Below are positions 23,128 to 36,243 of a stretch of 64,000 nucleotides of DNA, in pieces. The first letter of the stretch is position 1. Every line of letters begins with the position of its first letter. This DNA is from Simmondsia chinensis (taxonomy: Eukaryota; Streptophyta; Magnoliopsida; Caryophyllales; Simmondsiaceae). The notes below the pieces were generated by a model that did no database searches, was not told where the DNA came from, and was given only the letters and a program-made list of their open reading frames with translations. The position numbers and the translations under genes were made by a program. The DNA is taken from NCBI GenBank assembly GCA_018398585.1, contig JAGTTD010000010.1, forward strand, positions 32,404,638 to 32,468,637, read 5' to 3'.

Positions 23128-25340
23128 ATTAGGCATAGTGAAGTTGTGAAGAGAAAGCAAAGGTAACGTACAAGTATGAAATGTGAAGGGTTTTTTTTTT
23201 TTTTTTTTTTTTTTTTGATCAATTAAATGTGAACTTGATTGCTTCAAATTTTAATGGAATATTTTGACTGGATGCATGTAGCAATGGGCAACTCATTGAA
23301 GATTCTTTTGCTTGTACATGTCGTGGAAACCCAATATTCTTTTTTTTTATTATTATTATTATTATTATTTAGTAATTATAATATATATATATAAAAAAAA
23401 AAATCTAATGTTGTGTTATAGGTATGGAATTAGAGGCTGGAATTAGGGCTGAGGCAGAAATTGGAGTCCATAATTCTAATTCTGCTGTTTAGTTCACTTG
23501 CTGGAATTAGAATTATAATTTCACTACCCAATTTCATGAAATTGAATTTTAACTGAAAATCATACTTTCTAATTCCTTCGTATGGGAGTAAGGAATTGCA
23601 ATTCAATATTAACTCTTTTAACCTGAAACCCAAAATAACCCAACTTGATTAACCCAAATCCAAGATGACTTAAAATCCAAAGACTTAGACAAAACTTAAA
23701 ATTTGATCCAAACCTCAAAAATCACCCAACTCGAATGAGTCGAACTTGAAATGACCGAAACCATCTTAACTCAAAGTCAGAAGTGATCCAACCCAATTGA
23801 CCCGAAATTCGAGATGACTCAAATCCAGAAAATGAAACTACTCGACTTGAATGCAATATAAACAAGGTGAGCCGAAGTGAAAATGACCCGACCAAATTAA
23901 CCCAAATCTTAATACGTTCTATATCCTAAATGACCCGACCTATCTCAAACTTTGCCTAAGAAGACTCGAAATTTGAAATGATATAACTCATTTGTCCATA
24001 AAATGAAGGTGACTCGAGCTTGAAATGGCCAAAATAAACTCAAACCCAATCATAAATAGCCCGAATCCCGAAAACACCTAACCCGATTAACTGAAAATCC
24101 GAGATAACTTGAACACCAAATGATTCGACGCGATACTCTATACCCGGTTTGACTCGAAAATAAAATAACTCGAACTCAAATTGAATCACTCCAACCATAA
24201 TAACTTGAACACAATATGAACCACTCCGATCAAAATCCAACAATAGTTAGTTTAAAACTCGAAATATACCTACTCAATTGACCGAAAACCCTTGATAATT
24301 TGAATCATTATGTAATTATAATTGCAACCTCCAATTCCTTTGATAAACCAAATAATAAAATTTTAATTCCATCAAAATTGAAATTCAAATTGTAATACCA
24401 CAATCTAATTCTAATTTTATGTGTCAAAATGAGCCGGAGAGGAAATTCATGGAGTTGAAATTTGGGGGTACATGTATTTCATTTCATCCTTGTGTATTTC
24501 GTCTTTTTGCCTTTGACAAATTTGCCATAACTGGGTGGGATGTACATCGTCCGATGAATTTGGGTCATTTTATAATAGGATAATGTTATCATTAAAGTTA
24601 TATTAGGACTATTATTTTCTTATAAGTCATATTATTATTTTAATAATAATAATTATTGTATTTTTATGGGTTGACTCAGAGCTCGCTTAATCGAGTTGCT
24701 TATTTTATACCGTGACTCTGTCGCTAATTATTAAGAAAATAAATAAATATATATATATATATATATAAAGTTGGTGCAATCATTTTTAAGCTCATGAATT
24801 TAATATTTGCCTTTGTAGTCTAAATCTCAGTAGCACTTGATATTTGCGCCCAAATGTTGGTGTATCTTTTTCCGGAGTTCACAAGAAGAAAATAGGAAAA
24901 AGATATGGGTTGGCATATGATGGTGATAAATCAGATATGGCTGAGTTGTTTGTTAGGATGGAATAACGTTTTAGATGTCCGGATTCCCTGTTAATCTCAT
25001 CTCCAGTTTTAGTACGGTTGGCCGTTTCCCTCTATTCCTGGCTCTTTTCATCTTGTGGTGACGTATCAATGTAATGCTTGTTTGATTTTTTTTTTTTTTT
25101 TTTCATGCATGTTTGTTTTTATTTTGTAATGTTTTTATTTTTTTTCTTGGCTATTTTTTTTCTTTGTTTCCTGATTCTTGCTTTATACAGGTTGACCAGG
25201 CTTCATTTGTACAAGTTACCCGTTTTGTACAACAACCTTATCGCTAATTTTTAAAAAAAGAAAAACTCGAAATACCTTTAGTTCAACAATATATTTTACA
25301 TCTAACAAAAAAAAAAAAATAGTGGTGAATATCAATATGA
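23128..25340. other. Non-coding stretch with a degenerate CCGAA-rich repeat tract
   Basis: Apart from T-runs (23191-23216) and ATT/TA microsatellites (about 23345-23400, 24744-24768), the main feature is the tract at 23620-24310, described separately. Words such as ggaattag and aattctaattct occur on both sides of that tract in opposite orientations, which could be degenerate inverted ends. No gene is recognised. Confidence 0.45.
23620..24310. repeat. Degenerate short-period repeat of the form (aayCCGAAatgACTCGAAc)
   Basis: The words acccga, actcga, gaaatgac, cccaa and ccaaat recur every 10-30 bases over about 690 bp without a strict period. All carry the C-rich version on the plus strand. 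This is a decayed minisatellite or the body of a non-coding transposon; no function is visible. Confidence 0.5.
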
Positions 25341-25343
25341 AGA

Positions 25344-26012
25344 TAAAGAAGAATTTCATATAGACAATCTAACAGGATCTCACTTACCCCAATCTAAAAG
25401 AAGAGACAGCCCTAGTTTGAGTTGAGTGGGGGAATAGTATAGAGATAACTAATATAGCTGTGTAGGTGCATTCAGCATCAGTAAACTGTGGCAGGCTTGT
25501 TTGTGTACATGTAGTACAGGTGTTGGTTTAGTCGCTTAGGACTCCTAGGATCTAGTACCGTGGGGTATAGTGCTATTCTATACACTCCACTCTATTCTTT
25601 TACGCTACTCTCTACACCCTCCCACTCCCCCCCTCTTTCACTCTACCCCCCCTGTCTCTCTCTCTCCTCTCTATACGCTCTAACCCCCACTATGATTGCA
25701 CTATGTCATATATATAACCCCCCTTCGTGCTTGTATGCTCTCACGCGCATACATACTTAGATGCTTGCATGCTTATTCCATTAATTCATTTGTGAATTCA
25801 TTTGTGATTAATTCATTGATGAATTGATTATTTACTTGCAGGCGTACACACACCCATCCTTAATTGGATCATATAAAAAAGTTTGGGGGACTTCGGAAAC
25901 AATATCTTGTCAGGGTCTCACCCTGATACGGTAAGACTACATACATCTTTTCCCTCCCAGACCCTGTGCGAGTGGGAGCCCTTTAGGCATTGGATTTGTT
26001 GTTGCTGCTGTT
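25344..26012 (+). mobile_element. 5'-truncated RTE-type LINE, copy 3 (3' end only)
   Basis: The first 90 bp align with the C-terminal RT code of copies 1 and 2 (aaagaagaa..., ctcacttaccccaatctaaaagaagagac). A 3' UTR and the tail block follow at about 25880-25990 (gtttgggggacttcggaaac, ggtaagactacatacatc, gtgggagccc). It ends in TTG/CTG repeats. The upstream boundary is approximate and no clear TSD was found. Confidence 0.65.
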
Positions 26013-28640
26013 GTACACATCGCTATTAAGATGACATAATTGCGCAGGCAGCTTAAGTGACGCTGACACACAACACCAATGAATCTCAGCCTAATTGCTT
26101 CCTTAATCGTGTTCTACTAGACTGAATTTATCACATCCCTTGGATTACATGCGAAAGTACCAACACGAGTATACAACTTCATAACATGGTTATCAACACA
26201 GACTAGTAGGTTCAAGAGATTGTTGGATTACCTGTGAAGCCTGAATATATTGGCATTTTTCATAAGGTAAATGATGGGGCAAATTCTATTTAGGCCCATG
26301 ACACACTTAGTATGGTGGCTCTATATATACACAGGGGTTATAATTGTATGTTATCATTAGATGTGATAGAAGGTTGAGAATTGAGACGTCTCATATAACT
26401 TTCAACAATAAAATGAATTATTATGCTCCCCTCCGTGAATGTGAGCTCCGGTTGAACCACATAAATTACCGTGTTCTTCCCAATTCCCTTTTATTTATGA
26501 TTGTTATTTCAATCTAGGGCTCCGTTATTCTGTGGCTGGTCTTAACAAGTGATATTAGGAGCACTGCAGAGATGACATCATGAAGAAGAGTGATTCATTC
26601 AATCATGCTCTACTCTGGTATTCTTATGGCACATATAATATAATGTGTATGTTACTACATCGCTCCCACTTAACTACACGCATGTCACTGTATCATTTAT
26701 ACCATACAAAGTTCATTACATGCAATAATTTGGCTATCTAATAGGCATCACACATAATGAGCAGATGAAATCCACATTCGACTCTTGCGAATCTCATCTC
26801 AAAGTAATTGTGGCAACATTGTTTCTTATGCCTTTCCTATAACTCATGATGAACAAGGCATACTTGTTAGGAAAAATGTCTTGCAAACCCAATTATTAAT
26901 TTTTAATATTTAATACATAAAATTATTTTTTATATATTTTATAACAATTTTATGAGTTAACATGTGTGTGATTATTTTCTAAGATGTGCTATGAGATGTA
27001 CGTTGTCCATAATGACATATCAGTATCTTATTTAAATGGTCAATGAAATTGAGCCACAATTAGACTTCAGTCAAAATGAATGATACGCTGTCAAGAATAA
27101 GTTTGTAGTCGATGATAAGCTTGGAACACTTATATGCAAGACTATAATATGGCATCCAAAAATTATCATATTGGTGTTTGTCACTAGGAATCGAACAATG
27201 AACTGGACAACTAAAGCTATTTATTTCATAACTACTATTAAAAATAAAAATAAATAATTATATTATGCGATTAAGTGATCACTCTCAATTATAAGATTGT
27301 TTTGAACTCGTACATATAGTGCATATCACTTTGAGGTACAGTGATTGATCATGCGCACAAATATCATCGCACGTAGCTGCATGCGTGTCGTCTTGAGCTG
27401 GCACACTGCACAAGCACGTCTTTGTGCTTGTGCGCATCACGTGCCTGAGCAGTGCGAACGCTTGCCACCATGCGTGTTCCTATGGGTTTTAAAGTAGATA
27501 TATTAGCTTAGGAAATCCTTAGGTGTGTGTTAGATATTTCCTTTTTCTTAAAAAGGAACATGTTTTCTCTTACTAGAATTATGGATGCCCGTTAGACATA
27601 TATGGGAACGAGTCTGCTGCACTTGTAAACACCATACTCGTTATATGCTTTATTGTTGAATGCAAATTGTTTACGTCTCATGCTTTGTGTTCAGCATGTG
27701 ATTGTTTCCGTGTATTTCAATGGGAGTAGTACACCGCCATGTTTGCACACATCAATGTCCTATGACCTTAAGGGTTCGACTCCCTTAGATTTATATGAGA
27801 GGTAAGTACATGCCACACAATTCCAAGACTCTAAGACCCTAACATTGGGCATAGAACTAATTGACTATACTTAAGATAAATTGTCGAGCTCTCAGTCTCA
27901 TCTCCACCTTAGTTCTCAACTTTTAAGTGAGCTAGGTAAGGTGTTGACGGGCTTTGCTCCATTACACCAATTGCCCTCGAGTTAGGTTTCATATTTTTTA
28001 TTTTTCGCACAATGCATAAATATGAAAATACATAAAAATACAAGAGTTTCCTTTAGTCGAACATTAATTGAAACCGCATTAAATTCGCAACCATAAGTCA
28101 GAATATTCTCCATAAAATCAACGTTCAGAAGAGGTGATTAGTTGAAGTCAATCATGTGCGGTTTGAACTTGACATCCCCAAGTCATAGTAATTCCTTATC
28201 AAGTTTGCATCCTTAAATTAAGCCACATACATAACTGAAAGACAAACAAATGGCCTACTTGTGAAAGAAGATTTCATCCCTTAATTCAAAAGAATGTCAT
28301 TTTTCTCTTCTAATGGAAAACATTTTTTTCTCTCTGTTCAATGATTGTCCCTAGTTTTCGTTTTTAAAATTAAAAGAAATAAATTCTCGAAAGTACAAAA
28401 GTGATAGTCTCAAAAAGTGATTATATTAGAAAACAAGCAACAAAAAGAAAAATTACAGATCAAGAAAAAAATTGTTACTGTAGGAGTGCAAAATGGGCAA
28501 ACCCGAGTGCAGCTGTCGCCTATTTGCCCATGGTCCAAGCTTGGGGCGATGCATATGAAGAGAAATGTGGAGCACGGGAAGTGCGCAATCCAAATCAGGA
28601 TCCAATATGTGTAGATGGGGCATGAGAATAAGCACCAGAA
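26013..28640. other. Unrecognised stretch with possible LTR fragments
   Basis: Near 26535-26562 the word ttaacaagtgatattaggagc resembles an LTR end followed by a Met-tRNA primer site, so the preceding 200-300 bp may be a decayed LTR. A TGTTAG start at 26865 preceded by atact, with atact again near 27628, could be another solo LTR. Neither is secure. I see no gene. Confidence 0.3.
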
Positions 28641-29270
28641 TATGATATAGCCGATCTAGATCTGTGGATGGAATTTGAAATCAATATACGGGGATCTTCC
28701 ATGCAGTGGTGATTGAATATGTATGTGGAACCAACAATTATTTTGGAACCAAGTAATGATCCTTAGTTTTAAAGTTTTGATAATGCTTGACCAGTCAGTA
28801 ATAGAGTTCTGGAGGACGGTGTTGTTTCTTGCTTCCCAAATTGCATTTACTAAGGCAAGAAATATCATGAGCTAGCTTTCTTGGTTGAGCCCCTGAGGAA
28901 AGGTAATAGCCATTGTCGGAACAAATCGTTTAGGTTGCCTGGGCAAATAAGAGTGATCCCCCAACACTGCAAAATAGCTATCTAGAGATTCCATGATAAC
29001 CTACAAGTAAAAAAAATATGTCTGCACAATTCGTTGCTATTTGAACAAAAAGGGGCAAATAATTTTATTAGTGTCAAGAATTCCAATCCTCACTAGCCTC
29101 TCTATTGTGTTAAGTCTCTCAAGAAGACCCACCCAAATCAATAACTCGATTATGAGCTCGCACCAAACTCCTTGTACCTGATTTATGATTGTGTTACCAG
29201 ATGCAATGATACGACCATCCTAATAACTTACATTAGAGTATAAAACCAATGGTCATTTATGTGAGGGGGC
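28640..29270 (-). pseudogene. Degenerate L1-type LINE 3' remnant (zinc-binding region after RT)
   Basis: Read on the minus strand from about 29200 to 28640, broken frames give QGVWCELIIELLIWVGLLER, RLVRIGILDTNKIICPFLF and then FLALVNAIWEARNNTVL. The layout resembles the zf-RVT region and the following W..RN...F segment of plant L1 LINEs and non-LTR-type RNase H genes. The expected Cys/His residues are mostly lost. This is a weak call based on pattern only. Confidence 0.4.
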
Positions 29271-30718
29271 ATATTAGAATATAAAGCCAATTATGAGCTT
29301 TCACCAATCAGCTTAAACTTTTGAAAAAATTAGTTCCTTGATGCCCTTGGGCCGTGTCCTCTCAGGTTCGCTTTATTTTATATTTCGGATCTTACTCTTT
29401 ACCTTTTTTTTTTCCGTAGAAAATTGTAAGGAGGAGAGAGAGAGAGAGAGTTCAATGAACTTCGAAATGGTCGTTGTCTTGCAGGAATAATCAACTTTTA
29501 CCAGTTCATCATTTCAAATAAAGAAGCTAATACCAATGGCACACAAAAGCATACCAATTTCAACGACCTAAACATTCAATGCACTTAGTTGATAGTTTTT
29601 GCAATTGAATTTATGCGTTGCTTTTCTTGTTGTTTTAGTCGCCCTATTATAAATGGGTTAGGTTATCTACTTTCATATATTTAATAAATAGGGATTAGTT
29701 ATCTTGATATATGAGATTTTGATTGTAAATTACTTAGGCAGAATCCAATGAACATTCGTCCTTTTTTTTCCGATAATTAGAGAGATATCTCTCAGTATAA
29801 AACTGGCACCTAAGAAACGGAGCTCAAGAAAACCCACCGAAACAGAACTCGGGTGGGAAAAGACAAAACAAACATAGTAACAAACCCCAGAACACCTAGA
29901 ATACGACGATGCCTACCACCATGCCAACTCCTAAAATGCAAAAACATGCCCAACACCCATATACGGCTATATTTCGATAGAAGTTGGCGAACTTTTAATT
30001 GAAAAACATTAACATGATACAAGATTTCCGGTGCATATAAATACCATCAGTCTAAATTATGCTTATTTGAACAGAATTTGCTGGATTTTTTTTAAGATAA
30101 TGAGGTAAATATATATTATTGCTGAATAATGAACAATGACATCATTTCTGTGAAGAAAATTCGCCAAATTTTAACAAAATTTTATCCCATTCCTGCGGAA
30201 GGTATGTAGATGAAAATTTTCACATATCATGGTACATTATTGTATATATTTAAATACTAAAAAAATTAAAATGATAAATATTCAAACTTCAAGATATCCA
30301 AGTAGCAAATTCACTATTAAATAATTCCAAAATTTTGTTAAAGAAGATGCTATATATGCTCAGTGTAGTATCCAATCAACTGCTAATGATGTGTCAATAA
30401 ATTATGTGTTTAGTGGAATAATAACACATACATTAAGAAATTGTTTTAGAGTATGTATACAAAGTGATAAGGCAATATTGATGAAAATTATAGTTAAATT
30501 TTGATGGTTTGAGTAAGTATAAGATCATTTAGTGTAGTATTAAGAAAAATTCTTAATGTATAAACAATTTTCTCAAAAATGATATTAAATGATGATTTTT
30601 AAAGTAAAAGTAATACTTCTTGTTATGTATGATTGGATGTATAAATGAGTTACCTAATTTATATGTATAGCATTGGTTTTTTTTTTTTTTTGGATATATA
30701 TAGTTACTTAATTTGAGT
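29271..30718. other. Non-coding stretch with dispersed repeat pieces
   Basis: Bases 29440-29720 share words with 41985-42260 (gagagttcaatgaacttc, aaatggtc, tgtcttgca, aggttatc). Bases 29765-29990 share a longer block with 35975-36170 (tcgataatt/cgataatt, ctaccaccatgccaactcc, caaaaacatgccc). Near 29280 gtgagggggcatattagaatataaa resembles the purine tract and LTR start of the small LTR element at 36244. No gene is recognised. Confidence 0.4.
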
Positions 30719-30723
30719 TATCT

Positions 30724-30885
30724 AGATGGGTGATGTCCTGGGAAGTCCTCATGTTGCAACCCTCAAGTTGGAGGTTATCGGAAATAGCCGCTCTTCAAAG
30801 TAGCACCCTGAAGGGGGAAGTCTGCGTTACATCCACCCCCCTACTTAGGCGGGAGCCCGTGGGGCATTAGGAATGTTGCTTTGCT
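30724..30885 (+). mobile_element. 5'-truncated SINE: 5S rRNA 3' end joined to a LINE tail
   Basis: Bases 30724-30764 (agatgggtgatgtcctggga, then agtcctcatgttgcaaccctc) correspond to the last part of plant 5S rRNA, including the C box of its internal promoter. They run directly into caagttggaggttatcgg, gcaccctgaaggggg, a gtctgcgttacatccaccccc segment and gggagcccgtggggcat, which is the 3' tail block of the local RTE LINE. The junction (ccctcaag) is the same as in the copy at 63653-63867, so the fusion is a family trait. Confidence 0.7.
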
Positions 30886-32739
30886 TTTGTTTTATTTTTA
30901 TTTTTTTAAGGTGATTATATTGGGGATAATATTTAAGAAACAGTTCCTTGGTGTTGCTAAAAACGGTACAAGTTTTGCATGTTATACTATTTATGTATTT
31001 GGAATACTTAATTGAGATAGTTTTTTATGAAGGATGTTGGTGTGAGAACAAAATCTTTTAGAATATTAGATGAGAACAAGCTTTTGGATAAAGACATGGT
31101 TTCAGGAGCTTCCATACGCCACCAAAACATTGCACCTCAACATCGAATGCGTCAAGAGTTGGTCTCCATCATCCCGGTGCTAGATTCTACCGGGCTTAAA
31201 TGTTTTCTATTGAGACTGTGGTATTCGATTACTGTTTCTATTTTTGTATCTTTTTACTGCTCTTTTATTGCTTCCCTTTCGGGCCTGGATTTCTCTTGTA
31301 CGCCCTTGGCTGTCTTATAAGTTCCCTCGATAATTATGGAACAAAATATATCGTAAGAAATATTGCAGCTGTAATATGGAAAGAACCAACAAGGATAAAG
31401 TGTTTGGTTCCAATATTTACCATGAAAATATTGTAGAGTGTACCAAAATGCCTACTTTTGTTATATTTTAAATTATATTCTCTAAAGTAATTGGTTTAAT
31501 ACGATTTCATGACTTTTCAAAGTAAATTTAGTAAGATAAATATTATCTCTACTAATGAAAATAATAGTAAATCATCTCAGTGATGGAGTCGGGAAAAGTT
31601 CTCATTGTGGGCATCATGTAAATAACTACTGAATTTGGAATGGGATTATCGATAAATTTCTAACAGAAAAACCACACAAAAAGGAGAAAAAAATAAAGTC
31701 CAAGCCAAGTAGAAGAAAAGAAAAAATATATGTTTTATACTATTGAGAAAGAACATCTCAAAAAAAAAAAAAATTTGATAATTAGTGACACGATCGCAGT
31801 AGAAAACAGGTTGCTCGTACAGACGAGGTCACAGTCAACCTGTATAGAAGTGAGAATAAGGAAATATAGACAAAAATAGCCAAAAAAATAAATAAATAAA
31901 ATAGGACAAACAAAAAACAAAAAGGCAGAAAAAAAACCAAACAAGCACTACATGGATACATCACCACAAGATGACACGGGACAGGAACAGTGGCAAACGA
32001 CCAACCATACTAAATTTGAAGATGAGAATGACAAAGAGTCGGAACACCCAAAACCTTATTCCGGCCTTGTAATCAACTGAACCATATCTGATTTATTACC
32101 ATCATATGTCAAACTAAGTTTTTTTTCCCCTAAACTCCCATGTCTGCTATGCTCCAATAAGCTTATCAGTCTTTGTAGAACTGTGGCCCGTCATCACCAA
32201 CACCCCCCCCCCCCCCCCCCCCTCTTTTTTGTTTACCATATGGTTTGACGTTTCTTCGCACACTTCTTAGGAAAGATATCCTTTAAGAATTCCTGCAAAT
32301 CCTGGTTTACTTGTTCTTTAATCCTACGCTTTCGTGTTCTATGACTCCTCGTTGAAGAAACAAAGCTGGTACCTTGATGACCCACCGCCATGTTCCTTCT
32401 CACTTTCCCATCTTGCTAGACTCTACCAAGGGCGGCACCATAGCCAACAACGGTTGGATACTCGGGCCTTGAAGATCCAAAATCGGTATCTCTAGTGGCA
32501 TCCAGGGTCAGGCAAGAGCAGATTAAGTTGAATGGATTGATGCTCAGGAATTTTATTGGATAAAGTAGGCAGGACGGCTGGATATGGATGATGGAAATCC
32601 CAGGGTTATCCATCGAAAAACTGAGTACCAATGTGTATATCAAAATGGCCCACTCCATGCTCCACATATACTTCACGTTATATCTGATCAACCTTGACAG
32701 ACGACCCATGGATTCTCCACAACCTCCCATGCAAGCGAC
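30886..32739. other. Non-coding stretch, nothing recognised
   Basis: Short frames (31027-31436 plus strand; 31735-31967 and 32416-32730 minus strand) match no family I know. A 20-base C-run is at 32203-32222. The stretch ends at the terminal inverted repeat of the hAT element. Confidence 0.4.
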
Positions 32740-33149
32740 TAGAGGTGGCCATTAGGCAGGGTCGCGGCTGCTCCCCCAAGCGGGCCGAGCCCTTTGGGGG
32801 GCAAAGCCCCCCTGACATGATGCCCAATGGCTCTTTTTGAGCTGTTGGGCATATTTTAATTAAAAAATTTATTTTTTTCTATAAATACTAACAATTTTTT
32901 TTCATTTCACCATACAACAATCATCAATTCTCTCTTCCCTCTTCTTTCTTCTCTCTTCTCTGTTCTCTACAAACATCCATTCTTTGCTATCAATCTCTCA
33001 ATTTCGATGTTTCTACTATGTTCTGCTCATAGAAGCTTATAGAAGTTCAAATTTGAGTTTTCGCTTTGGTAAAATTAGTATCAAAAATTTATTTATTTGT
33101 CATTTTTATTTACCTTACTTGCATTTTATAATAATAAATTAATAATATA

Positions 33150-35420
33150 ATGTCATATAATTCATCTTTATCTGAAGTTGGCCAATCTAGTTCTAGCTCT
33201 TCTTGGCTATCTAAAGCTCCTAGAATAGGTAGTGGTAGTAGCCAATCGAGAGGAGTTGAGCTTAATATCCAAGAATGTACTTTTTTAGAACCTGTCAGGT
33301 TACTTCCCTATACAAACACCTGTGATTGGGAGCACCTCTACGAGTAGGGTTATCCTAAATCGAGTGGTTTGGGATGTTCTGAACCCGATCCCACACCCAC
33401 CAACAATGAAACTCAAACTCCCATTTCCGAAAACATGAGGGCCGTAAAAGCGAATAGATGTCCTACTAGTGATGTGTAGAAACATTTTACACTAGATCGT
33501 GAATATGCTAAAGCATATTCTACTCTTTGTTCCCAGACCCCGCTGTGCAGGAGCCCTTATGGCACTGGGTCTGTTATTGTTGTATATTTTACTCTGTTAT
33601 TGTTGTATATTTTACTCTTTATGATCCTGAAAAAGCCTTCACATCCCACTTAATAATGGGACTATTACTTTAAAAAGGCACCTACAAAAAGCCACCTCGA
33701 ATTATATGCGGATGTAACCCAACAAACTCTCATACAGTAAGTGATTGGTGCACTTGAAAACTTTAAGTTTACACAAAAACTAATAGACACGAATTAATGA
33801 GATTTGTCATTTTGACTGAAAAGCCGTTTACCACCGACAATAACCCTAGATTTGTCCGGTACTGTAAAACCGCATTAAACCCTACCGCTCAAAGGGTCCC
33901 TCGGTGCACTTTGAAGCAGGACACATTTAGAGATTTTGTAAATATGAAAAACAAACTTCAAGAAATTTTTAAGACAAATATGAGCATGATCTCTTTAATG
34001 TTTGACAAGTGGATGACGAAATCCAACATACCTTACATGTGCATAAGTGCACATTGGATTGATTCTTCCGACATTATACAAAAAAGAATAATTCATTTTC
34101 ATCTATTTGAATATTCCCATAGTGCTCATGTAATCACAAATGTCATTATGATCGCATGCCGTGAGTGGGGGATAGAAAGTAAAATTTTCAGCAATACTTT
34201 TGATAATGCTACCAATAATAATGCATATGTTAAATAATTAATTAGGTATTTGAGGCTCATGTTAGATGGGAAATATTTTTATTTACATTGCAACTGTCAT
34301 AAATTGCATTAAATGATAACAGACGGTATGCAACTTATAGATTTTTCCTCTGATTGATTTAAGATATGTAATTAACGCAATTAAAACATCCACAAGTAGG
34401 CAACAAAAATTTAAATAACTATGTGGCTGACATGGTATTCGTTGGAAAAGATTTAAATTAGATGTATGTACTAGGTGGTCGTCCACGGTTTTAATGTTAG
34501 AAAGATGCATACAATACAAAGATATCTTAATTAAATTTGTACTGCAAAATCATACAGATCTAGGTTCTTTTAATTTAAAAAATATAAATTGGGATGTAAT
34601 TAAAAAATTTGTAAATTTTTATTTATTTTTAAAGATGCTACCGCAATTTTTTTTATGTTATTACCCAACCATTCCACACGCAATATCTAGACTGATAGAT
34701 ATCGCTGCATGGATGATGGACAACTACTCCAAACCCACATTAAGGGCCCCATTGCCGCCATGATAGAAAAATTTTAAGATATTATAATGAATTAACAATG
34801 ACATATTGTATTGCCACCATTTTTTATCCACGTTGTAAACTTACGGATTTTCAATTATTTGCCCAAATATTTTACAAAAAAATGAAACGAACTTTTGATG
34901 TAAAAGCTTTTGTTGCTAAAATTGGTAAAATTTTATATAATTTATTTTCTATATATTCTCAAAAATTATCATCTAATACAAACGTTTCTTCTACATCATC
35001 TTCTTCGTCCTCTCCTCGAGGAAAATCATATGCATGTGATATGTTTACCCGATTAAAGCCTAAACAAAAATCATACGTCATATGATGAGCTTTCTTTGTA
35101 CATACATTCACCAATGCTCGACTTCTATCCAAAAAACCCAATATTTCGTGCTTTCCACCATGCCATGCAATGTTCTAATATGTTCGGTGTCTACAGTAGT
35201 ATCAAAGTCTGCTTTTAGTTCAGATGGTAGATTTCTTGGATCAAAGAGAACGAAACTAGCACTGGCCACCTTAGAAATGTCAGTGTACTTGAAGGACTTG
35301 ATGGCTACAGTAGATAGAGACCAAGACCATATGAAATTAGAATCATCAAGCGATGAAGAAAACGACAACACTAGCTCCAATACAAGTATTGCACCAACCA
35401 TAGCAAGTTATTTAGATTGA
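33150..35420 (+). pseudogene. hAT-superfamily transposase (RICESLEEPER-like), inactivated
   Basis: Fragments in order: a Ser-rich N-terminus from the ATG at 33150; a remnant of the BED zinc finger near 33470-33530 (KHFTLDREYAKAYSTLC); and the central part at 33797-34237 (ISLMFDKWMTKSN, CISAHWIDS, KRIIHFHLFEYSHSAHV, SKIFSNTFDNATNNN) typical of the RNase-H-like core. Then LERCIQYKDILIKF at 34494, YCIATIFYPRCKL at 34798, and the C-terminal hATC dimerisation domain at about 35130-35300 (STVVSKSAFSSDGRFLGSKRTKLALATLEM). Stops and a retroposed tail interrupt it. It cannot make a functional transposase. Confidence 0.85.
33529..33606 (+). mobile_element. 78-bp LINE/SINE tail inserted in the hAT transposase
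   Basis: The sequence cccagaccccgctgtgcagg, gagcccttatggcactgggt and TTATTG/TTG repeats is the end of the RTE tail block. It is flanked by ATATTCTACTCTTT (33515-33528) and ATATTTTACTCTTT (33607-33620), 13 of 14 matching. An internal copy of tgtatattttactc suggests a later small tandem duplication. The insertion falls just after the BED finger. Confidence 0.75.
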
Positions 35421-35699
35421 TTTATTTATATTGTTATAATTCTATTTTTTGTAATATTTTTCCTTTATAAAACATATTTATAATTTTATATGGCACTATT
35501 ATATTATTATAATTGTATTTTTTAACAAGTTATAGTACATTTTATTTTATAAAACATGTTTATAATTTTATATTATTTGTAATTGTGATTGTTTTGTATT
35601 GTATGTTGTAATATTTATCATTAAATTATAATTATTTTTTGGTCAAAATGATTATATATATATATATAAAGAGCCCTGGCTGGCCCGTGGCCATGTCTA

Positions 35700-36243
35700 C
35701 CAGTGACTGAGTGCTCATGCGAGGAAGCACCAACCATGAACTTGCACTTGGACCATTTCATGGATGAGTGAATGGAAGCATGTATCAATAAATATCCTTG
35801 CAACGTCAACGTATTTAATTGCAGAGGTTATGGCATCAACCCGCATAAACTTGCCCCATAGAGCAAACTCAGTGAAGCTTTCCTTCGACCAATACTAGAC
35901 CGGCAACCCATAAACCTCAACCATTTTAAGGGTTTGAAATAACAATATTAATTTTGACAAAACTTTTTTCATAATATTTTTTTCGATAATTGGATAAATA
36001 ACTCCTAATACAAAACCGGCGCATCCACCGAAGCTAAATGGGTCAAAACAAACATAACAATAAATCCTAGACACCTACCACCATGCCAACTCCTAAAATA
36101 CAAAAGCATGCCCCAACTCACCTATTATCATATTCCATACCAACTCCTGAAATACAAAAACCTAAATGACCGAGTTCTTAAAACACTTTTTCTCATAATA
36201 TGTTATGTGGTTTTATAGAATACAAAATAAAATATGAAAATAT
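35700..36243. other. Non-coding stretch with a dispersed repeat piece
   Basis: Bases about 35975-36170 share an extended block with 29765-29990 (cgataatt, accaccatgccaactcc, aaatacaaaa). No coding sequence is recognised. Confidence 0.4.

Larger units (their letters stand above)
32740..35699 (+). mobile_element. hAT transposon with decayed transposase
   Basis: The left end is TAGAGGTGGCCATTAGGC; the reverse complement of the right end is TAGACATGGCCACGGGCC. The flanks CAAGCGAC (32732-32739) and CCAGTGAC (35700-35707) match at 6 of 8 bases, as expected for an aged hAT duplication. The interior encodes a hAT transposase with stops and a LINE-tail insertion at 33529-33606. Confidence 0.75.

Noticed and set aside
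26267..26565. 5' LTR followed by primer site agtgatattaggagc
   Set aside because: The primer-site match is degenerate and no LTR start or partner LTR could be found.
26865..27627. Solo LTR starting TGTTAGGAAAAATG with possible atact duplication
   Set aside because: The right end does not finish in CA and no second copy is available in the window; too weak to list.
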